64,000 nt of DNA from Zhaonella formicivorans (GCF_004353525.1 NZ_CP085524.1:1832142-1896141); one strand, 5' to 3'; counted from the stretch's first letter, positions 7,878 to 17,191 are shown. Notes: a model not told the origin generated them from the sequence alone. A program made the numbers and translations.

Positions 7878-9449
7878 TTATTCAACCTCTGCTAAGTATC
7901 CAATTGCTTTAACCTTTATTCTAACAGCTCTTTGGGGCATATATGGCAACGGTACTTCCTCCACGTCGACCACCTTGACTGAACCGGGATCAGCTCCGGC
8001 GGAAACTGCTTTTTTTAAAGCTTGCTTTTGGGTCTGCTCCAACGCTTCTTCCCTTTTTACATCGCCCAGCGCCCATATCCTATCAACCTCGGCGCTAACT
8101 TGAGCTATTGCAGCGCCTAAAGCATTAGCATACTGATAATATCTTGGGCGAATTACCTCTACATCTCCGATTTTGTTCGGGAGAAGCAAACTGCCTCCGC
8201 CTACCACTACTATGGGGATTGGCCCCGGGCGTATCTTAATTTTCTCAACTGCCATTTCCACATCGAGCAATATCTTGTGCAGAACTTTTTCTCCAAATTT
8301 TGTATCGACATTCCGCAGGTTAGATAAATCAGCCCCGGGGTAACCCACATTATCTTGCCTGCAAGCTAAAAAAGCATCTGTAACGGTAAAAGTTGCTCCT
8401 CCCCAGGCCAGTCCATCGGTAGTTAATTTGTAACCTAAACTCCTGGGCCCGATTTTTAACACACCATCAACTTCTTCAACCACAGAGCCGCCACCAATAG
8501 CTAAAGAAATCAAATCAGGCATGCGAAAATTGGTTTTGACTTCCCCGAGCTCGACCGGATCCGCCGATTCTCTGGGAAAGCCATTAATCATAACTCCTAT
8601 ATCCGTTGAAGTGCCGCCAACATCCACCACTATGCAGTTAGTAAGACCACTTAAAAAGGCAGCTCCTCTTAAACTATTGCTTGGCCCGGAACAAATAGTA
8701 AGTACAGGAAACTTCTTGGCATATTCCAAGCTCATCAGGGTGCCGTCGTTCTGACTGAAAAATGTTTTTGCCTCTATACCCCGCAATCTTAACGCTTCTT
8801 CTAAACCATTAGCTGCTTCCGCCGCAACTTTGCTTATCGCAGCGTTAAGGGCCGCAGAGTTTTCCCTCTCCAACAGGCCTATACTTCCGACCTCATGGGA
8901 CAAAGTAATAGGGAAAGCAGGACCGAAAATTTTTTGGGCTAGCTGTTTCACCCTGATTTCCTGCTCGTAGGATACCGGGGAAAAAATAGAACTTACCGCC
9001 AGTGCCTCTATTCCTTTTCTTTTAAAGTCATATAATACTTCGCTAATCTCTTCGGGGTTCACAGGACTTATTAAGGTACCATCATACTCCACCCCGCCGT
9101 TAACAATAGCCCAGTTATTGCCCACAGCATTTTTTAGTTCTTCAGGCCATGTATATAAGGGCTCTACTGCCAAACCGGCAGGGGCGCCCAACCTTAAAAT
9201 CCCTATTTTAGCTAAATGACGGCTTTCCAAAATTGCATTTCGACACTGAGTTGTTCCCATCATCAGGTACTTTATTTCTTGCGGGTTTACCCCCGAGGAA
9301 CTCAGCACCCGGTCCAACGCTCTGTAGATGCTTTCTCCTACATTTTTAGTGGTAGGAACTTTTTCCGCTCCTAAAACTCTACATTTATGATCGACAATAA
9401 CTGCGTCAGTGTTAGTCCCGCCTACATCAACACCAATTTTAAGGGCCAA
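7878..9449 (-). CDS. Hydantoinase/oxoprolinase family protein (short HyuA-like)
   Basis: About 523 residues with the ASKHA-fold signatures of the HyuA/5-oxoprolinase N-terminal family: IGVDVGGTNTDAVIVD at the N-terminus, GTTQCRNAI, SHEVGSIGLLERENSAALNA, CSGPSNSLRGAAFLSG and VVDVGGTSTDIGV. Full-length HyuA proteins are about 690 residues; this shorter form is the type usually found with DUF917 proteins. Such enzymes use ATP to open or close cyclic amides, but the substrate of this subgroup is not established. The start is placed at TTG 9449, 4 nt after AGGAGGTGAG; a GTG at 9458 lies inside that site. It is 12 nt downstream of the DUF917 gene. Confidence 0.85.
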   Translation of the reverse strand: MALKIGVDVGGTNTDAVIVDHKCRVLGAEKVPTTKNVGESIYRALDRVLSSSGVNPQEIKYLMMGTTQCRNAILESRHLAKIGILRLGAPAGLAVEPLYTWPEELKNAVGNNWAIVNGGVEYDGTLISPVNPEEISEVLYDFKRKGIEALAVSSIFSPVSYEQEIRVKQLAQKIFGPAFPITLSHEVGSIGLLERENSAALNAAISKVAAEAANGLEEALRLRGIEAKTFFSQNDGTLMSLEYAKKFPVLTICSGPSNSLRGAAFLSGLTNCIVVDVGGTSTDIGVMINGFPRESADPVELGEVKTNFRMPDLISLAIGGGSVVEEVDGVLKIGPRSLGYKLTTDGLAWGGATFTVTDAFLACRQDNVGYPGADLSNLRNVDTKFGEKVLHKILLDVEMAVEKIKIRPGPIPIVVVGGGSLLLPNKIGDVEVIRPRYYQYANALGAAIAQVSAEVDRIWALGDVKREEALEQTQKQALKKAVSAGADPGSVKVVDVEEVPLPYMPQRAVRIKVKAIGYLAEVE

Positions 9450-9461
9450 AACTCTCACCTC

Positions 9462-10592
9462 CTAACTGGCAAATTCAGGGGCGGTGTTGTAATAAGCGCT
9501 GTGTAAGATTTCTAATGGGACATAATCCAGCTCGTACCCGAAACATTTAGGTCCCCAGATATTTAAAGCTGCTTCAGTCCGCATGATTTCGGGCGTTGGA
9601 ATTCCAAGCACCACTACCCGGTAGCCATACCGCAATTTTGTAGTGGGGAGGGGTATACCTGTAACTTCATCAAAAAACATAATAATGTCCGGTACAGTGG
9701 CTACTACTTTGCCGTCTATATAAGCAATTAAATTTTCATTTTGAAAACAAACTTCTAACGTCTGGCCACTGAAAGATTGAAACCCTTGCACACGAGTTTT
9801 GCCCTGCATAAACCCATTTACTACATTTCTTTTGATATCAGTAATCTTTCCGCTGAATAATTTAATTGCCCTACCATAAACAGAATTACTGGTGGTCTCT
9901 ATAATGGCCTCAATGACATCTTGCTTGTTTTCCCGAGCCTCCCTGATTGCCCTTCCTAAACGCAAAGAAAAAGAAAGCGTATTAGGAATTGAAGCTTCCT
10001 TCAGTTCTTTTCCCGTCAAAGAGTATCCGGCGAAATAAGCTACACCGCCATACTCTACAGAAATGCTCCGGCATAACTTTTCCAGGAAGTAATTATCTTT
10101 TGTTTCCAGGACACAGCAATCGCTTTTTTCGTTAGTCATCACCATGGGACTACCTTTCAAACCGTAAATATGAAAGGACGTCATTTGCTGCTCGGGAAAA
10201 GCCCGGCCCATAGCATCTGCATCTATTACAGGTAAACCGGCCTGGGCGGCAACTACAAAAGGTACCGTCGAGTTAAAGCCACCGCATTCCGTGGTCATGA
10301 CGCCATATGCCTTTTTCCCCAGATACTCCTCTAGCTTTTTCACAGACGCATAAGCCTCGTTACCCCTCGGGATCTTTTCCAGCAAAATAGTATCGGCGCC
10401 AATAATTGCAGTAGAAATCACCAGGGCATCATCGGGAACCTCAAGAGGATGAATTAATGAAATAGGTCCATATTTCCCAATGGCTTTTTTAGCCATCAGC
10501 AGCCCTAGATAGGGGTCACCGCCTCCTCCAGCCCCTAGTACAGCTGCACCCCATAATAAATCTTCAATTTCTTGCTCGCCGATCCTAATCAT
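9462..10592 (-). CDS. DUF917 family protein (first gene of the sigma-54 operon)
   Basis: A 376-residue DUF917 member with LGAGGGGDPYLG at the N-terminus, ECGGFNSTVPFVVAAQAG and IDADAMGRAFPEQQMTSF. It shares the overall plan of the protein at 2001-3128 but is clearly diverged, so the operon carries two paralogues that may act as a heteromer or at two steps. The ATG at 10592 follows AGAGGAGG with proper spacing; an upstream in-frame ATG at 10616 sits at the predicted transcription start and is unlikely. It is the first gene after the -24/-12 promoter at 10627-10641. Confidence 0.85.
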   Translation of the reverse strand: MIRIGEQEIEDLLWGAAVLGAGGGGDPYLGLLMAKKAIGKYGPISLIHPLEVPDDALVISTAIIGADTILLEKIPRGNEAYASVKKLEEYLGKKAYGVMTTECGGFNSTVPFVVAAQAGLPVIDADAMGRAFPEQQMTSFHIYGLKGSPMVMTNEKSDCCVLETKDNYFLEKLCRSISVEYGGVAYFAGYSLTGKELKEASIPNTLSFSLRLGRAIREARENKQDVIEAIIETTSNSVYGRAIKLFSGKITDIKRNVVNGFMQGKTRVQGFQSFSGQTLEVCFQNENLIAYIDGKVVATVPDIIMFFDEVTGIPLPTTKLRYGYRVVVLGIPTPEIMRTEAALNIWGPKCFGYELDYVPLEILHSAYYNTAPEFAS

Positions 10593-10626
10593 TTTGTTCC
10601 TCCTCTGATTTTGCACTTTTCATATA

Positions 10627-10641
10627 GCAAAAACCGTGCCA
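10627..10641 (-). promoter_or_regulatory. Sigma-54 (-24/-12) promoter of the DUF917-hyuA-AOR operon
   Basis: On the minus strand the sequence reads TGGCACGGTTTTTGC, matching the RpoN consensus TGGCACG-N4-TTGC at every conserved base, including the GG and GC doublets 10 nt apart. Transcription would start near 10615, about 23 nt before the ATG at 10592. A sigma-54-dependent activator gene lies immediately upstream on the same strand, separated by an intrinsic terminator. Confidence 0.88.
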
Positions 10642-10651
10642 TAATGGATAA

Positions 10652-10679
10652 GAAAAACAAAAAAGGGCTGAAAAAGCCC
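10652..10679 (-). terminator. Rho-independent terminator of the sigma-54 activator gene
   Basis: On the minus strand GGGCT-TTTTC-AGCCC (10679 down to 10665) is followed by a T-rich run to 10652. It lies between the activator stop codon and the -24/-12 promoter, so it insulates the operon from read-through and makes it dependent on its own promoter. Confidence 0.7.
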
Positions 10680-10748
10680 GGATGACCTACAATTACTAAT
10701 ATTTGAAAAATCACCGGTTAGAATTTTTTTGCAAGCTAATGTAAACTT

Positions 10749-10778
10749 TTCTCATGAACTTTTCTCATGTTGTGAGAA
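10749..10778. promoter_or_regulatory. Putative enhancer (UAS) for the sigma-54 activator
   Basis: Two TTCTCA half-sites (10749-10754, 10762-10767) and one TGAGAA (10773-10778) form a direct repeat plus an inverted repeat with a 5-nt spacer. The block lies about 110-135 bp upstream of the -24 element, a normal distance for a bacterial enhancer-binding protein, and overlaps the last codons of the activator gene. Binding is inferred from position and from recurrence of the motif upstream of the activator gene itself. Confidence 0.5.
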
Positions 10779-12143
10779 ATTTATTTTTTGTAGCTTGCGG
10801 TATAAAGTAGCCAAACTTATACCCAAGGCGTTTGCAGCTTTCTTCTTCCCCTCTGTACTCCAACCAAATTCATTTAAAGCAGCTATTATTTTGTCGCTTT
10901 CGCCGCAGCTCTCTTTCAGCCTATCAGCAGTTTTATTCTCTTTGCTTTGTCTGCTCTCCAACGAATAGCTAGAATAGTGGCAATTCTGCAAATAAAAGGG
11001 CAGACTACATTTTTTTATTAGTTCTCCCGGCTGCATATTTACCATATATTCTACAACATTCTCCAATTCCCTCACGTTCCCGGGCCAATGATAGTTAAAT
11101 AAACTGTTCAACACCTCGGCGGAAAGCCTTTTGGCAGGCTTACCCCTGAGGATAGTGTATTTTTTCAAGAAATGTTCCAGCAGCAGGTAGATGTCTTCTT
11201 TTCGCTCTCGTAACGGCGGAATATAAATCGGAATTACATTTAAACGGTAGAATAAATCCTCCCTGAATTTACCTGCTTCCATTAATTTTTCTAAATCTTG
11301 GTGTGTAGCTGCAATAACTCGGACATTTACTTTTACAGTGTTTAGGCCACCCACCCTTTCAAATTCCCGGTCCTGCAATACTCTAAGCAGTTTCACTTGC
11401 AGATTTAACGGCATATCCCCTACTTCATCCAGAAAGAGAGTTCCCCCGTTTGCCAGCTCAAATTTTCCTTTTTTACCACCCTTTAATGCCCCGGTAAAGG
11501 CCCCTTGCTCATATCCAAACAACTCACTTTCCAACAAATTTTCTGGGATAGCTGCACAATTGACAGCTACAAAGGGCTCTTTTTTGCGGTTGCTGGCAAA
11601 ATGAATAGCCCTGGCAAAAAGTTCTTTTCCAGTCCCGGTTTCACCTCGCAAAAATACCGTGGAATCGCTGCAGCAGACATTTTTGGCCAGCTGTTTTACT
11701 TTTTCTAAGCCTGTACTTGTGCCAATAATACTGGCAAAGGTAACCTTATTAGCTTCAAAAGCTTGCTGCCCATTGTATTTCTCACGCCCAGCATGTCTAA
11801 TAAACAAAACATAACCAATAGTTTGACCGACAGCAATCAGCTGTTGAGCAAAAAATTCCAGCCCGAAATATTTGTCAATAGTTATTGGGTTACTTCTAAT
11901 TCCTTCTGATAATTTACTTTCATTTGCCGCCTCTTGAATCACTTTTAAAGGTATAGATAATATTTCTTCAATATCTTCTTCAAGCATTTCTTGAACACAT
12001 AACCCAAGCAATTGCTCAGTACTCCGGTTAACAAACAAAATTTTACCCTGAAGATTAATTATCAAAATTGCCTGCTCAGTGGAGAGCAATACATCAGTGA
12101 GTGGATTTTGAGTTAAAACCATTTTGGCCAAATCATTTGACAA
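10752..12143 (-). CDS. Sigma-54-dependent transcriptional activator (PAS-AAA+-Fis)
   Basis: 463 residues in the classical three-domain layout. An N-terminal PAS-like sensor covers roughly residues 15-115 ([20 protein letters not shown]). The AAA+ domain carries Walker A GETGTGKE at 167-174, the sigma-54 contact loop GAFTGA at 214-219, Walker [11 protein letters not shown] and the arginine-finger region [15 protein letters not shown] Fis-type helix-turn-helix occupies the last 40 residues ([19 protein letters not shown]). No receiver domain is present, so the signal is probably a small molecule sensed by the PAS domain. It most likely activates the adjacent -24/-12 promoter and possibly itself through the TTCTCA sites on both sides. 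Confidence 0.93.
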   Translation of the reverse strand: MSNDLAKMVLTQNPLTDVLLSTEQAILIINLQGKILFVNRSTEQLLGLCVQEMLEEDIEEILSIPLKVIQEAANESKLSEGIRSNPITIDKYFGLEFFAQQLIAVGQTIGYVLFIRHAGREKYNGQQAFEANKVTFASIIGTSTGLEKVKQLAKNVCCSDSTVFLRGETGTGKELFARAIHFASNRKKEPFVAVNCAAIPENLLESELFGYEQGAFTGALKGGKKGKFELANGGTLFLDEVGDMPLNLQVKLLRVLQDREFERVGGLNTVKVNVRVIAATHQDLEKLMEAGKFREDLFYRLNVIPIYIPPLRERKEDIYLLLEHFLKKYTILRGKPAKRLSAEVLNSLFNYHWPGNVRELENVVEYMVNMQPGELIKKCSLPFYLQNCHYSSYSLESRQSKENKTADRLKESCGESDKIIAALNEFGWSTEGKKKAANALGISLATLYRKLQKINFSQHEKSS

Positions 12144-12368
12144 AACTATCCCTCCCGGATGTTCAGTTGCAGGTAGGAAAATAAACGATTCTCATTTCTC
12201 GCAATTCTCATCAAATTATAATTCTTTTTAAATGAGAAATTTCCTGCTTATAAATCTTTCTGTGCAAATTTATGTTGAACTCCAACGTAAAATAATGGAA
12301 TATTTTTTGCCTTTAATCTGAATTTGGCAAATTCTTTTGGCCTATATGAAAATCGTTCTCTCCCCCCC
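12144..12368. other. Intergenic region upstream of the activator gene with TTCTCA sites
   Basis: AT-rich region holding TTCTCA at 12189 and 12205 and TGAGAA at 12233, matching the putative enhancer half-sites near 10760. The pattern suggests autoregulation of the activator. I see no convincing -24/-12 element and no gene here. The right side ends at the trp terminator. Confidence 0.4.
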
Positions 12369-12402
12369 AAAAAAAAACTGTTGACCTCACTAGTGTCAAC
12401 AG
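12369..12402 (-). terminator. Rho-independent terminator of the trp operon
   Basis: On the minus strand CTGTTGAC (12402-12395) pairs with GTCAACAG (12385-12378) around a short loop and is followed by nine T residues. It lies about 60 nt downstream of trpA. Confidence 0.85.
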
Positions 12403-12459
12403 CCTGCAATGCTTCGCAGTTTCAATTTTTTAAGTTTCAACAAGCAATTCTTCCATACT

Positions 12460-13242
12460 TTAAAGTTCCTGGCGTAAATTTTGCACCAACCGCACAGCCG
12501 CCTCCAGGCCTTCTTCATGCAGAGTTCTCACGACAGCACTCCCTACAATAATGCCGTCGCATAAGGGAGCCAACAACCTGGCCTGATTGGAGGTGCTAAT
12601 GCCAAAACCTACTGCTAGAGGCAACTCCGTGGCAGCCCTTACGCTTTCCAGGTATTCCTTAATTCCAGGTGGCAAACCCTCCCTGGCCCCGGTTACTCCG
12701 GTCAGAGAAACACAATAGATAAAACCACTGGCTGCAGATGCTATCTTCGTTAGCCTTTCCTTTGTAGTGTTTGGCGCTACAAGGGGGATAGCAGCCAAAC
12801 CCTTTTTATCTAATTCAGCTCTAATAGGTGCACTTTCTTCCCAGGGTAAATCAGGAATAATCAGTCCATCCCCGCCTGCTGCATTAAGATCGTCAGTTAA
12901 TCTTTCCGGGCCGTATTGTAAAAGCGGATTGTAGTAACTCATTAGCACCAGGGGGACCTGCACCTGGGCCCGCAAATCCTTTACCAGGTCCAGTATCTTC
13001 ACCAAGTTTGTCCCGGAAACCAGGGCCCGCTGGCTGGCAGCCTGGATAACGGGGCCGTCTGCCACCGGGTCAGAAAAAGGCACCCCTAATTCTATAATAT
13101 CTGCCCCTGCTGCCGCCAGTTCCTTGACAGCTGCTGCCGTAATGTCCAGTGAGGGATCCCCGGCGCAGAGGTAAACAATCAGACATCTACGCCCCTCTTC
13201 CTTTCTTTTGGCAAAAGCTGCTCTTAGCCTACGAACACCCAT
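12460..13242 (-). CDS. trpA: Tryptophan synthase alpha subunit
   Basis: 260 residues, normal for TrpA, which cleaves indole-3-glycerol phosphate to indole and glyceraldehyde 3-phosphate in the alpha2beta2 complex. The catalytic Glu lies in [17 protein letters not shown], together with the Asp of FSDP; the phosphate-binding loops are in [10 protein letters not shown] and VGFGIST...GIIVGSAVV. The start used is ATG 13242 ([13 protein letters not shown]), preceded by a GAGAGGTG site; a longer frame reaching 13317 would run inside trpB. The gene overlaps the 3' end of trpB by 14 nt, as is common for this pair. Confidence 0.96.
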   Translation of the reverse strand: MGVRRLRAAFAKRKEEGRRCLIVYLCAGDPSLDITAAAVKELAAAGADIIELGVPFSDPVADGPVIQAASQRALVSGTNLVKILDLVKDLRAQVQVPLVLMSYYNPLLQYGPERLTDDLNAAGGDGLIIPDLPWEESAPIRAELDKKGLAAIPLVAPNTTKERLTKIASAASGFIYCVSLTGVTGAREGLPPGIKEYLESVRAATELPLAVGFGISTSNQARLLAPLCDGIIVGSAVVRTLHEEGLEAAVRLVQNLRQEL

Positions 13243-14443
13243 AATCCGCACCTCTCCCTTGAAGAATAGCCGCCACTTGCTGCACATCTTTGTCCCCGCG
13301 ACCGGAAAGATTGACAACCATTACTTCATCACGTGGCAACTGAGGAGCCATTTTTACGGCTAAAGCAACCGCATGGGCACTTTCCAGGGCCGGTATGATG
13401 CCTTCTGTTTGACTTAGTAATTGAAAAGCCTCTAAAGCTTCTCGATCGGTAATACCGCTGTAGTTCACCCTACCGCTGTCTTTCAGGTAGCTGTGTTCAG
13501 GGCCAACTGCCGGGTGATCAAGCCCCGCGGAGACCGAATAAGCCACCTGGACTTGGCCATCTTCGTTTTGCAAAAGATAACTATAAGCACCTTGCAGTAC
13601 CCCGGGCCGCCCGGCTGTTAACGAAGCGGCATGCTGCATAGTATTCAACCCCAGTCCGGCTGCTTCAGCCCCCCACATTTTTACCTCCTGATCATCTATG
13701 AAAGGATAAAAAAGCCCTATGGCATTGCTGCCGCCTCCCACACAAGCGATGAGGTGATCAGGCATTCGTCCGGCTGCCGCCAGTATTTGCTGCCGTACTT
13801 CCCGTCCGATAACGGACTGAAAATCTCTTACCATCATGGGGTAAGGATGGGGTCCAACTACTGAACCCAGGAGGTAATAGGTTGTGCTGACGTTGCTAAC
13901 CCAATCCCGCAGGGCCTCATTTATAGCATCCTTTAAGGTGGCGCTGCCGCCAGCTACCGGGTTTACCCGGGCTCCCAACAATTCCATACGAAACACATTG
14001 AGGGCCTGGCGCCTGGTATCTTCTGCTCCCATATAAATTTCACATTCTATGCCCAGCAGCGCCGCTACAGTAGCTGTTGCAACTCCGTGTTGGCCGGCTC
14101 CCGTTTCGGCTATCAAACGTTGTTTACCCATGCGCCGGGCTAGTAAAGCCTGGCCAAGGACGTTATTCAGCTTATGGGATCCGGTGTGGTTTAAATCTTC
14201 ACGTTTAAAATAGATCCGGGCGCCGCCAAGGTACTTGGTAAGATTGGCTGCGTAATACAAAGGTGTTGGCCGACCGGCGTAATGTTCCAGGTAATAATCT
14301 AAATCCCTTCGAAAGGTATCATCATGTCTGGCCTCTTGGTAAGCCTGCTCCAACTCTTCCAGGGCTGGCATGAGGGTTTCAGGTACAAAACGCCCGCCGT
14401 AGGCACCAAAATAACCCCGGTCATCTGGTAGACTCATATACAT
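13229..14443 (-). CDS. trpB: Tryptophan synthase beta subunit
   Basis: 404 residues, typical of TrpB1, the PLP enzyme condensing indole with serine. [19 protein letters not shown] is the canonical N-terminus, HTGSHKLNN contains the PLP-binding Lys, [17 protein letters not shown] carries the substrate carboxylate loop with the catalytic Glu, and GGGSNAIG binds the PLP phosphate. AGAGGAGA precedes the ATG. A gap of 117 nt separates it from trpF, while trpA overlaps its end. Confidence 0.97.
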   Translation of the reverse strand: MYMSLPDDRGYFGAYGGRFVPETLMPALEELEQAYQEARHDDTFRRDLDYYLEHYAGRPTPLYYAANLTKYLGGARIYFKREDLNHTGSHKLNNVLGQALLARRMGKQRLIAETGAGQHGVATATVAALLGIECEIYMGAEDTRRQALNVFRMELLGARVNPVAGGSATLKDAINEALRDWVSNVSTTYYLLGSVVGPHPYPMMVRDFQSVIGREVRQQILAAAGRMPDHLIACVGGGSNAIGLFYPFIDDQEVKMWGAEAAGLGLNTMQHAASLTAGRPGVLQGAYSYLLQNEDGQVQVAYSVSAGLDHPAVGPEHSYLKDSGRVNYSGITDREALEAFQLLSQTEGIIPALESAHAVALAVKMAPQLPRDEVMVVNLSGRGDKDVQQVAAILQGRGADYGCS

Positions 14444-14560
14444 ATTCTCCTCTCACCATCTTCATACTCTGAAAATAGCTCGCTTCCAGGTATTTCAATC
14501 CCATACTGGTAAAGTTAGGGTATCGATCAGGGTCCATTGTCAACTAATAAGGTCCCGTAT

Positions 14561-15235
14561 TTATAATTGCGCCGCGTGTTTCATAAATTGGTTGACCTTT
14601 TCGGGGTCTTTCCTGCCCGGTGTTTCCTCCACACCGGTTAGTACATCTACGGCGTAAGGTTTGCATTCTGCGATGATTTGGCAAATGTTAGCCGGATTGA
14701 GCCCGCCCGCCAAAACTAATGGCAGAGAGACCGCTTCACTTATTTCCTTAAATACTCCCCGGTCCACCTGAATTCCCGTACCTCCCGGTCGGACGGCTGT
14801 ATAGGAGTCAACCAGGATTGCCGCAATTTTGGTTTCGGAAAGCGCCTTAGCAGCAGCTACAGGATTAGCAATTTCAAAGTCACACTTTCCTTCATTGTTT
14901 ACCCGCAAAGCCTTTATGGCCTTTATCCCCATCCGGTCCAACCGGCAGGCAATTTCTTTGACATCGGCCAATGTTTCCTTATAGTGGAGCTGTACAATGT
15001 CAGGGCGGATGGTATTTGCTAACTCAACGATTTTCTCAGGCGGGCCTCCGGTTACCACAACGGAGTTTACAAAAGGAGGCACTTTATTAATGAGGTCCCG
15101 GGCCTTGCTTGGGGTTAAATTCCACGGTACAGGGACGGGGTAATCTACCACAAAGCCTACCGCATGGACTCCAGCCCTTACGCATAAATCCACATCGGCA
15201 GGGTCCATTAGACCACAAATCTTTACCCTTGTCAT
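14561..15235 (-). CDS. trpF: Phosphoribosylanthranilate isomerase
   Basis: 224 residues with TrpF hallmarks: KICGLMDPADVDLCVRAGVHAVGF at the N-terminus (catalytic Cys), VQLHYKE, and ILVDSYT with the catalytic Asp. LAGGLNPANICQII and VDVLTGVEETPGRKD form the phosphate-binding end. It converts phosphoribosylanthranilate to CdRP. It begins 5 nt after the trpC stop codon, so it is in the same transcript. Confidence 0.95.
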   Translation of the reverse strand: MTRVKICGLMDPADVDLCVRAGVHAVGFVVDYPVPVPWNLTPSKARDLINKVPPFVNSVVVTGGPPEKIVELANTIRPDIVQLHYKETLADVKEIACRLDRMGIKAIKALRVNNEGKCDFEIANPVAAAKALSETKIAAILVDSYTAVRPGGTGIQVDRGVFKEISEAVSLPLVLAGGLNPANICQIIAECKPYAVDVLTGVEETPGRKDPEKVNQFMKHAAQL

Positions 15236-15240
15236 TAGTG

Positions 15241-15948
15241 TTACCCCGGGAATTGGGTTAGCACCCGGTACATCCGTACGGGATCGGGGGCCTGAAGGAT
15301 AGCCGTCCCCACCAGTACAGCATGAGCACCGGCAGCTATTGCCCGCTGCGCATCTTCAGGGGATTGGATTGAGCTTTCACTCACGATAAATACCCCTGGC
15401 CGGACAATTTTAACTAAGCTCTCTGTGATAGTTACGTCTCCGTTATCCCTTTCCAGATCCAGAATATTGCGGTTGTTAATACCTACAATTGTAACCCCCA
15501 GCTCATTGGCTAATTTTATTTCAGACTCGTTGTGGGCTTCTACCAACGGCTCAAGGCCTAAAGCCAGCGCTGCCTCAAAAAGCATTTGCAGTTTTGGTGG
15601 TTCCATGATGGAGGCGATTAGGAGGACAGCACTGGCTCCCATATCCTTGCTTTCTTTCAATTGTTCCTCTCTGGTAATAAAATCCTTACGCAAGATAGGC
15701 AATGAGGTTTTTAGGGCGAGCCGTTGCAGCAGTTCGAGAGAACCCCCGAAATGCAGGGGCTCTGTTACCACGGAAAGTACTGCTGCACCCGCATTGGTTA
15801 ACTGTTCTGCTATGGCGATTGGATCACGTCCCTTAAGCAGGTCGCCTTCTTTAGGCGACCTGCACTTGATGTCAGGGATTACAGGAATTTTATTCTGCTC
15901 TTGCTGATTCTTTAGCGCAGCGGAAAATTTTTTGTCAACTGCACACAT
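15241..15948 (-). CDS. trpC: Indole-3-glycerol-phosphate synthase (short, divergent)
   Basis: A TIM-barrel enzyme closing the indole ring from CdRP. It is about 235-242 residues, shorter than the usual 255-270, because the N-terminal helical extension is reduced. The catalytic Lys-containing strand reads PDIKCRSP instead of the usual AEIKxxSPS, so the usual Glu is replaced by Asp while the Lys is kept. Other active-site positions look intact: LRKDFI, EAHNESE, GINNRN and SESSIQ, then AVLVGTAIL. The start is ambiguous: GTG at 15969 has no clear ribosome binding site, whereas ATG 15948 follows AAGAGTGAG; the latter is used. Confidence 0.88.
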   Translation of the reverse strand: MCAVDKKFSAALKNQQEQNKIPVIPDIKCRSPKEGDLLKGRDPIAIAEQLTNAGAAVLSVVTEPLHFGGSLELLQRLALKTSLPILRKDFITREEQLKESKDMGASAVLLIASIMEPPKLQMLFEAALALGLEPLVEAHNESEIKLANELGVTIVGINNRNILDLERDNGDVTITESLVKIVRPGVFIVSESSIQSPEDAQRAIAAGAHAVLVGTAILQAPDPVRMYRVLTQFPG

Positions 15949-15972
15949 ATTCTCACTCTTTCCAGGCACCTT

Positions 15973-17004
15973 TTAAGCTGCCGATTTAAACTTTTGAGAA
16001 GCAGTTACCAACTCCGCCAGTTTAGCTTCGGCCGCTCCGCTATCTATGATTTCAGCGGCCAATTGTACACCTTCCGCCAATGAGGAGGCTTTACCTCCTA
16101 CCAACAAAGCACCGGCTGCGTTAAGAATTACTGCATCCCGCCGGGGGCCGCGGTCCTTGCCGGTAAAGATATCTAAGATAAAGCGGGCGTTTTGTTCCGG
16201 TGTTCCCGTAGCTATATCTGCAAGGGTGCAGCGTGAAAGGCCAAAATCCTCGGGTGATATTTCATAGGATTTAATGCTGCCATTATGAATTTCATTAATC
16301 CTGGTCTTACCCAAGAGGGATATTTCATCTAAACCATCCAGGCCGTGAACAATCAGTCCATGCTTATAACCTAACGCCAAGGCTACCTCAGAAACTACAT
16401 CCAGTAGCTCAGGTGTATAAACACCTAAGATATGCCGGTTGGCCATGGCGGGGTTGATCAAAGGTCCAATTATGGTGTAGAAGATAGTCTTTATACCCAA
16501 GGCTTGTTCCGGGGGAAGTACTTTATGCATTACTGGGTGGAAGAGAGGTGCATAGATAAAACCGATGCCCACTTGTTCAATAAGCTTCTCCACTGCGCCG
16601 GGGGAAAGGTTAATTTCAACGCCCAGGGCCTCTAATACGTCGGCACTTCCGGAAAGGCTGGAGATAGAGCGGCTGCCATGTTTTGCCACCGGTATGCCGG
16701 CAGCAGCAGCAACAAAGGCTACAGCGGTGGAGATGTTAAATGTGCTTAGTCCTCCGCCGGTACCGCAAGTATCGATGAGTTCCCCTTTGACTTTGGGATT
16801 GATCCGTTCACAGTTATCACGCATTGCGCGGGCAATAGCGGTAATCTCCGTAATAGTAGGTCCCTTCATTAAGAGGGAAACCAGAAATCCTGCTATCTGT
16901 ACATCGCTAAATTCCCCTCGTTTAATGGCCGGAATTATCTGAAAAGCTTCGTCTTCTGTAAGGTTTTCTCTTGCGGTTAACTTCTTTAAAATATCTTTTA
17001 CCAA
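15973..17004 (-). CDS. trpD: Anthranilate phosphoribosyltransferase
   Basis: 343 residues. DTCGTGGGLSTFNIST is the PRPP-binding GTGG motif; KHGSRSISSLSGSADVLEALG binds anthranilate and pyrophosphate; GLDEIS appears in the C-terminal half. The start codon is TTG at 17004 with AAGGAG 8 nt upstream. It is the first gene of a trpDCFBA operon; trpE and trpG are not in the window, so anthranilate synthase must be encoded elsewhere. The leader upstream carries TRAP-type triplets and a terminator. Confidence 0.95.
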   Translation of the reverse strand: MVKDILKKLTARENLTEDEAFQIIPAIKRGEFSDVQIAGFLVSLLMKGPTITEITAIARAMRDNCERINPKVKGELIDTCGTGGGLSTFNISTAVAFVAAAAGIPVAKHGSRSISSLSGSADVLEALGVEINLSPGAVEKLIEQVGIGFIYAPLFHPVMHKVLPPEQALGIKTIFYTIIGPLINPAMANRHILGVYTPELLDVVSEVALALGYKHGLIVHGLDGLDEISLLGKTRINEIHNGSIKSYEISPEDFGLSRCTLADIATGTPEQNARFILDIFTGKDRGPRRDAVILNAAGALLVGGKASSLAEGVQLAAEIIDSGAAEAKLAELVTASQKFKSAA

Positions 17005-17047
17005 TTTTCTCGCTCCTTTTTAAAATACACAAATACTTAATATAGAT

Positions 17048-17104
17048 CTCAGTTTTCCTCTACTATGCTTAACTCATCTCAACTGCTCACCCCAGCTCAC
17101 CCTA
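17048..17104 (-). promoter_or_regulatory. Second GAG/TAG triplet cluster near trpD start (TRAP-type site)
   Basis: On the minus strand TAG (17104) and GAG triplets starting at 17098, 17088, 17080, 17075, with AAG 17070, TAG 17065, GAG 17060 and GAG 17050, lie about 45-100 nt upstream of the trpD start. Several spacers are 2-3 nt as needed for TRAP, others are 5-7 nt, so this site is weaker than the one at 17192-17237. It could act on trpD translation. Confidence 0.45.
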
Positions 17105-17138
17105 TATTGTGTGTTTTAATTGAGTCAAGAAAAATAGG

Positions 17139-17172
17139 ATAAAAATAAAACCAGAGCTCAAGTAAGCCCTGG
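17139..17172 (-). terminator. Attenuator terminator in the trp leader
   Basis: On the minus strand CCAGGGC (17172-17166) pairs with GCTCTGG (17157-17151), one G-U wobble, 8-nt loop, followed by TTTTATTTTTA. It lies between the TRAP-type triplet cluster and the trpD start and is a plausible attenuator. Confidence 0.75.
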
Positions 17173-17191
17173 TGTAATACCTTTAACCAAG

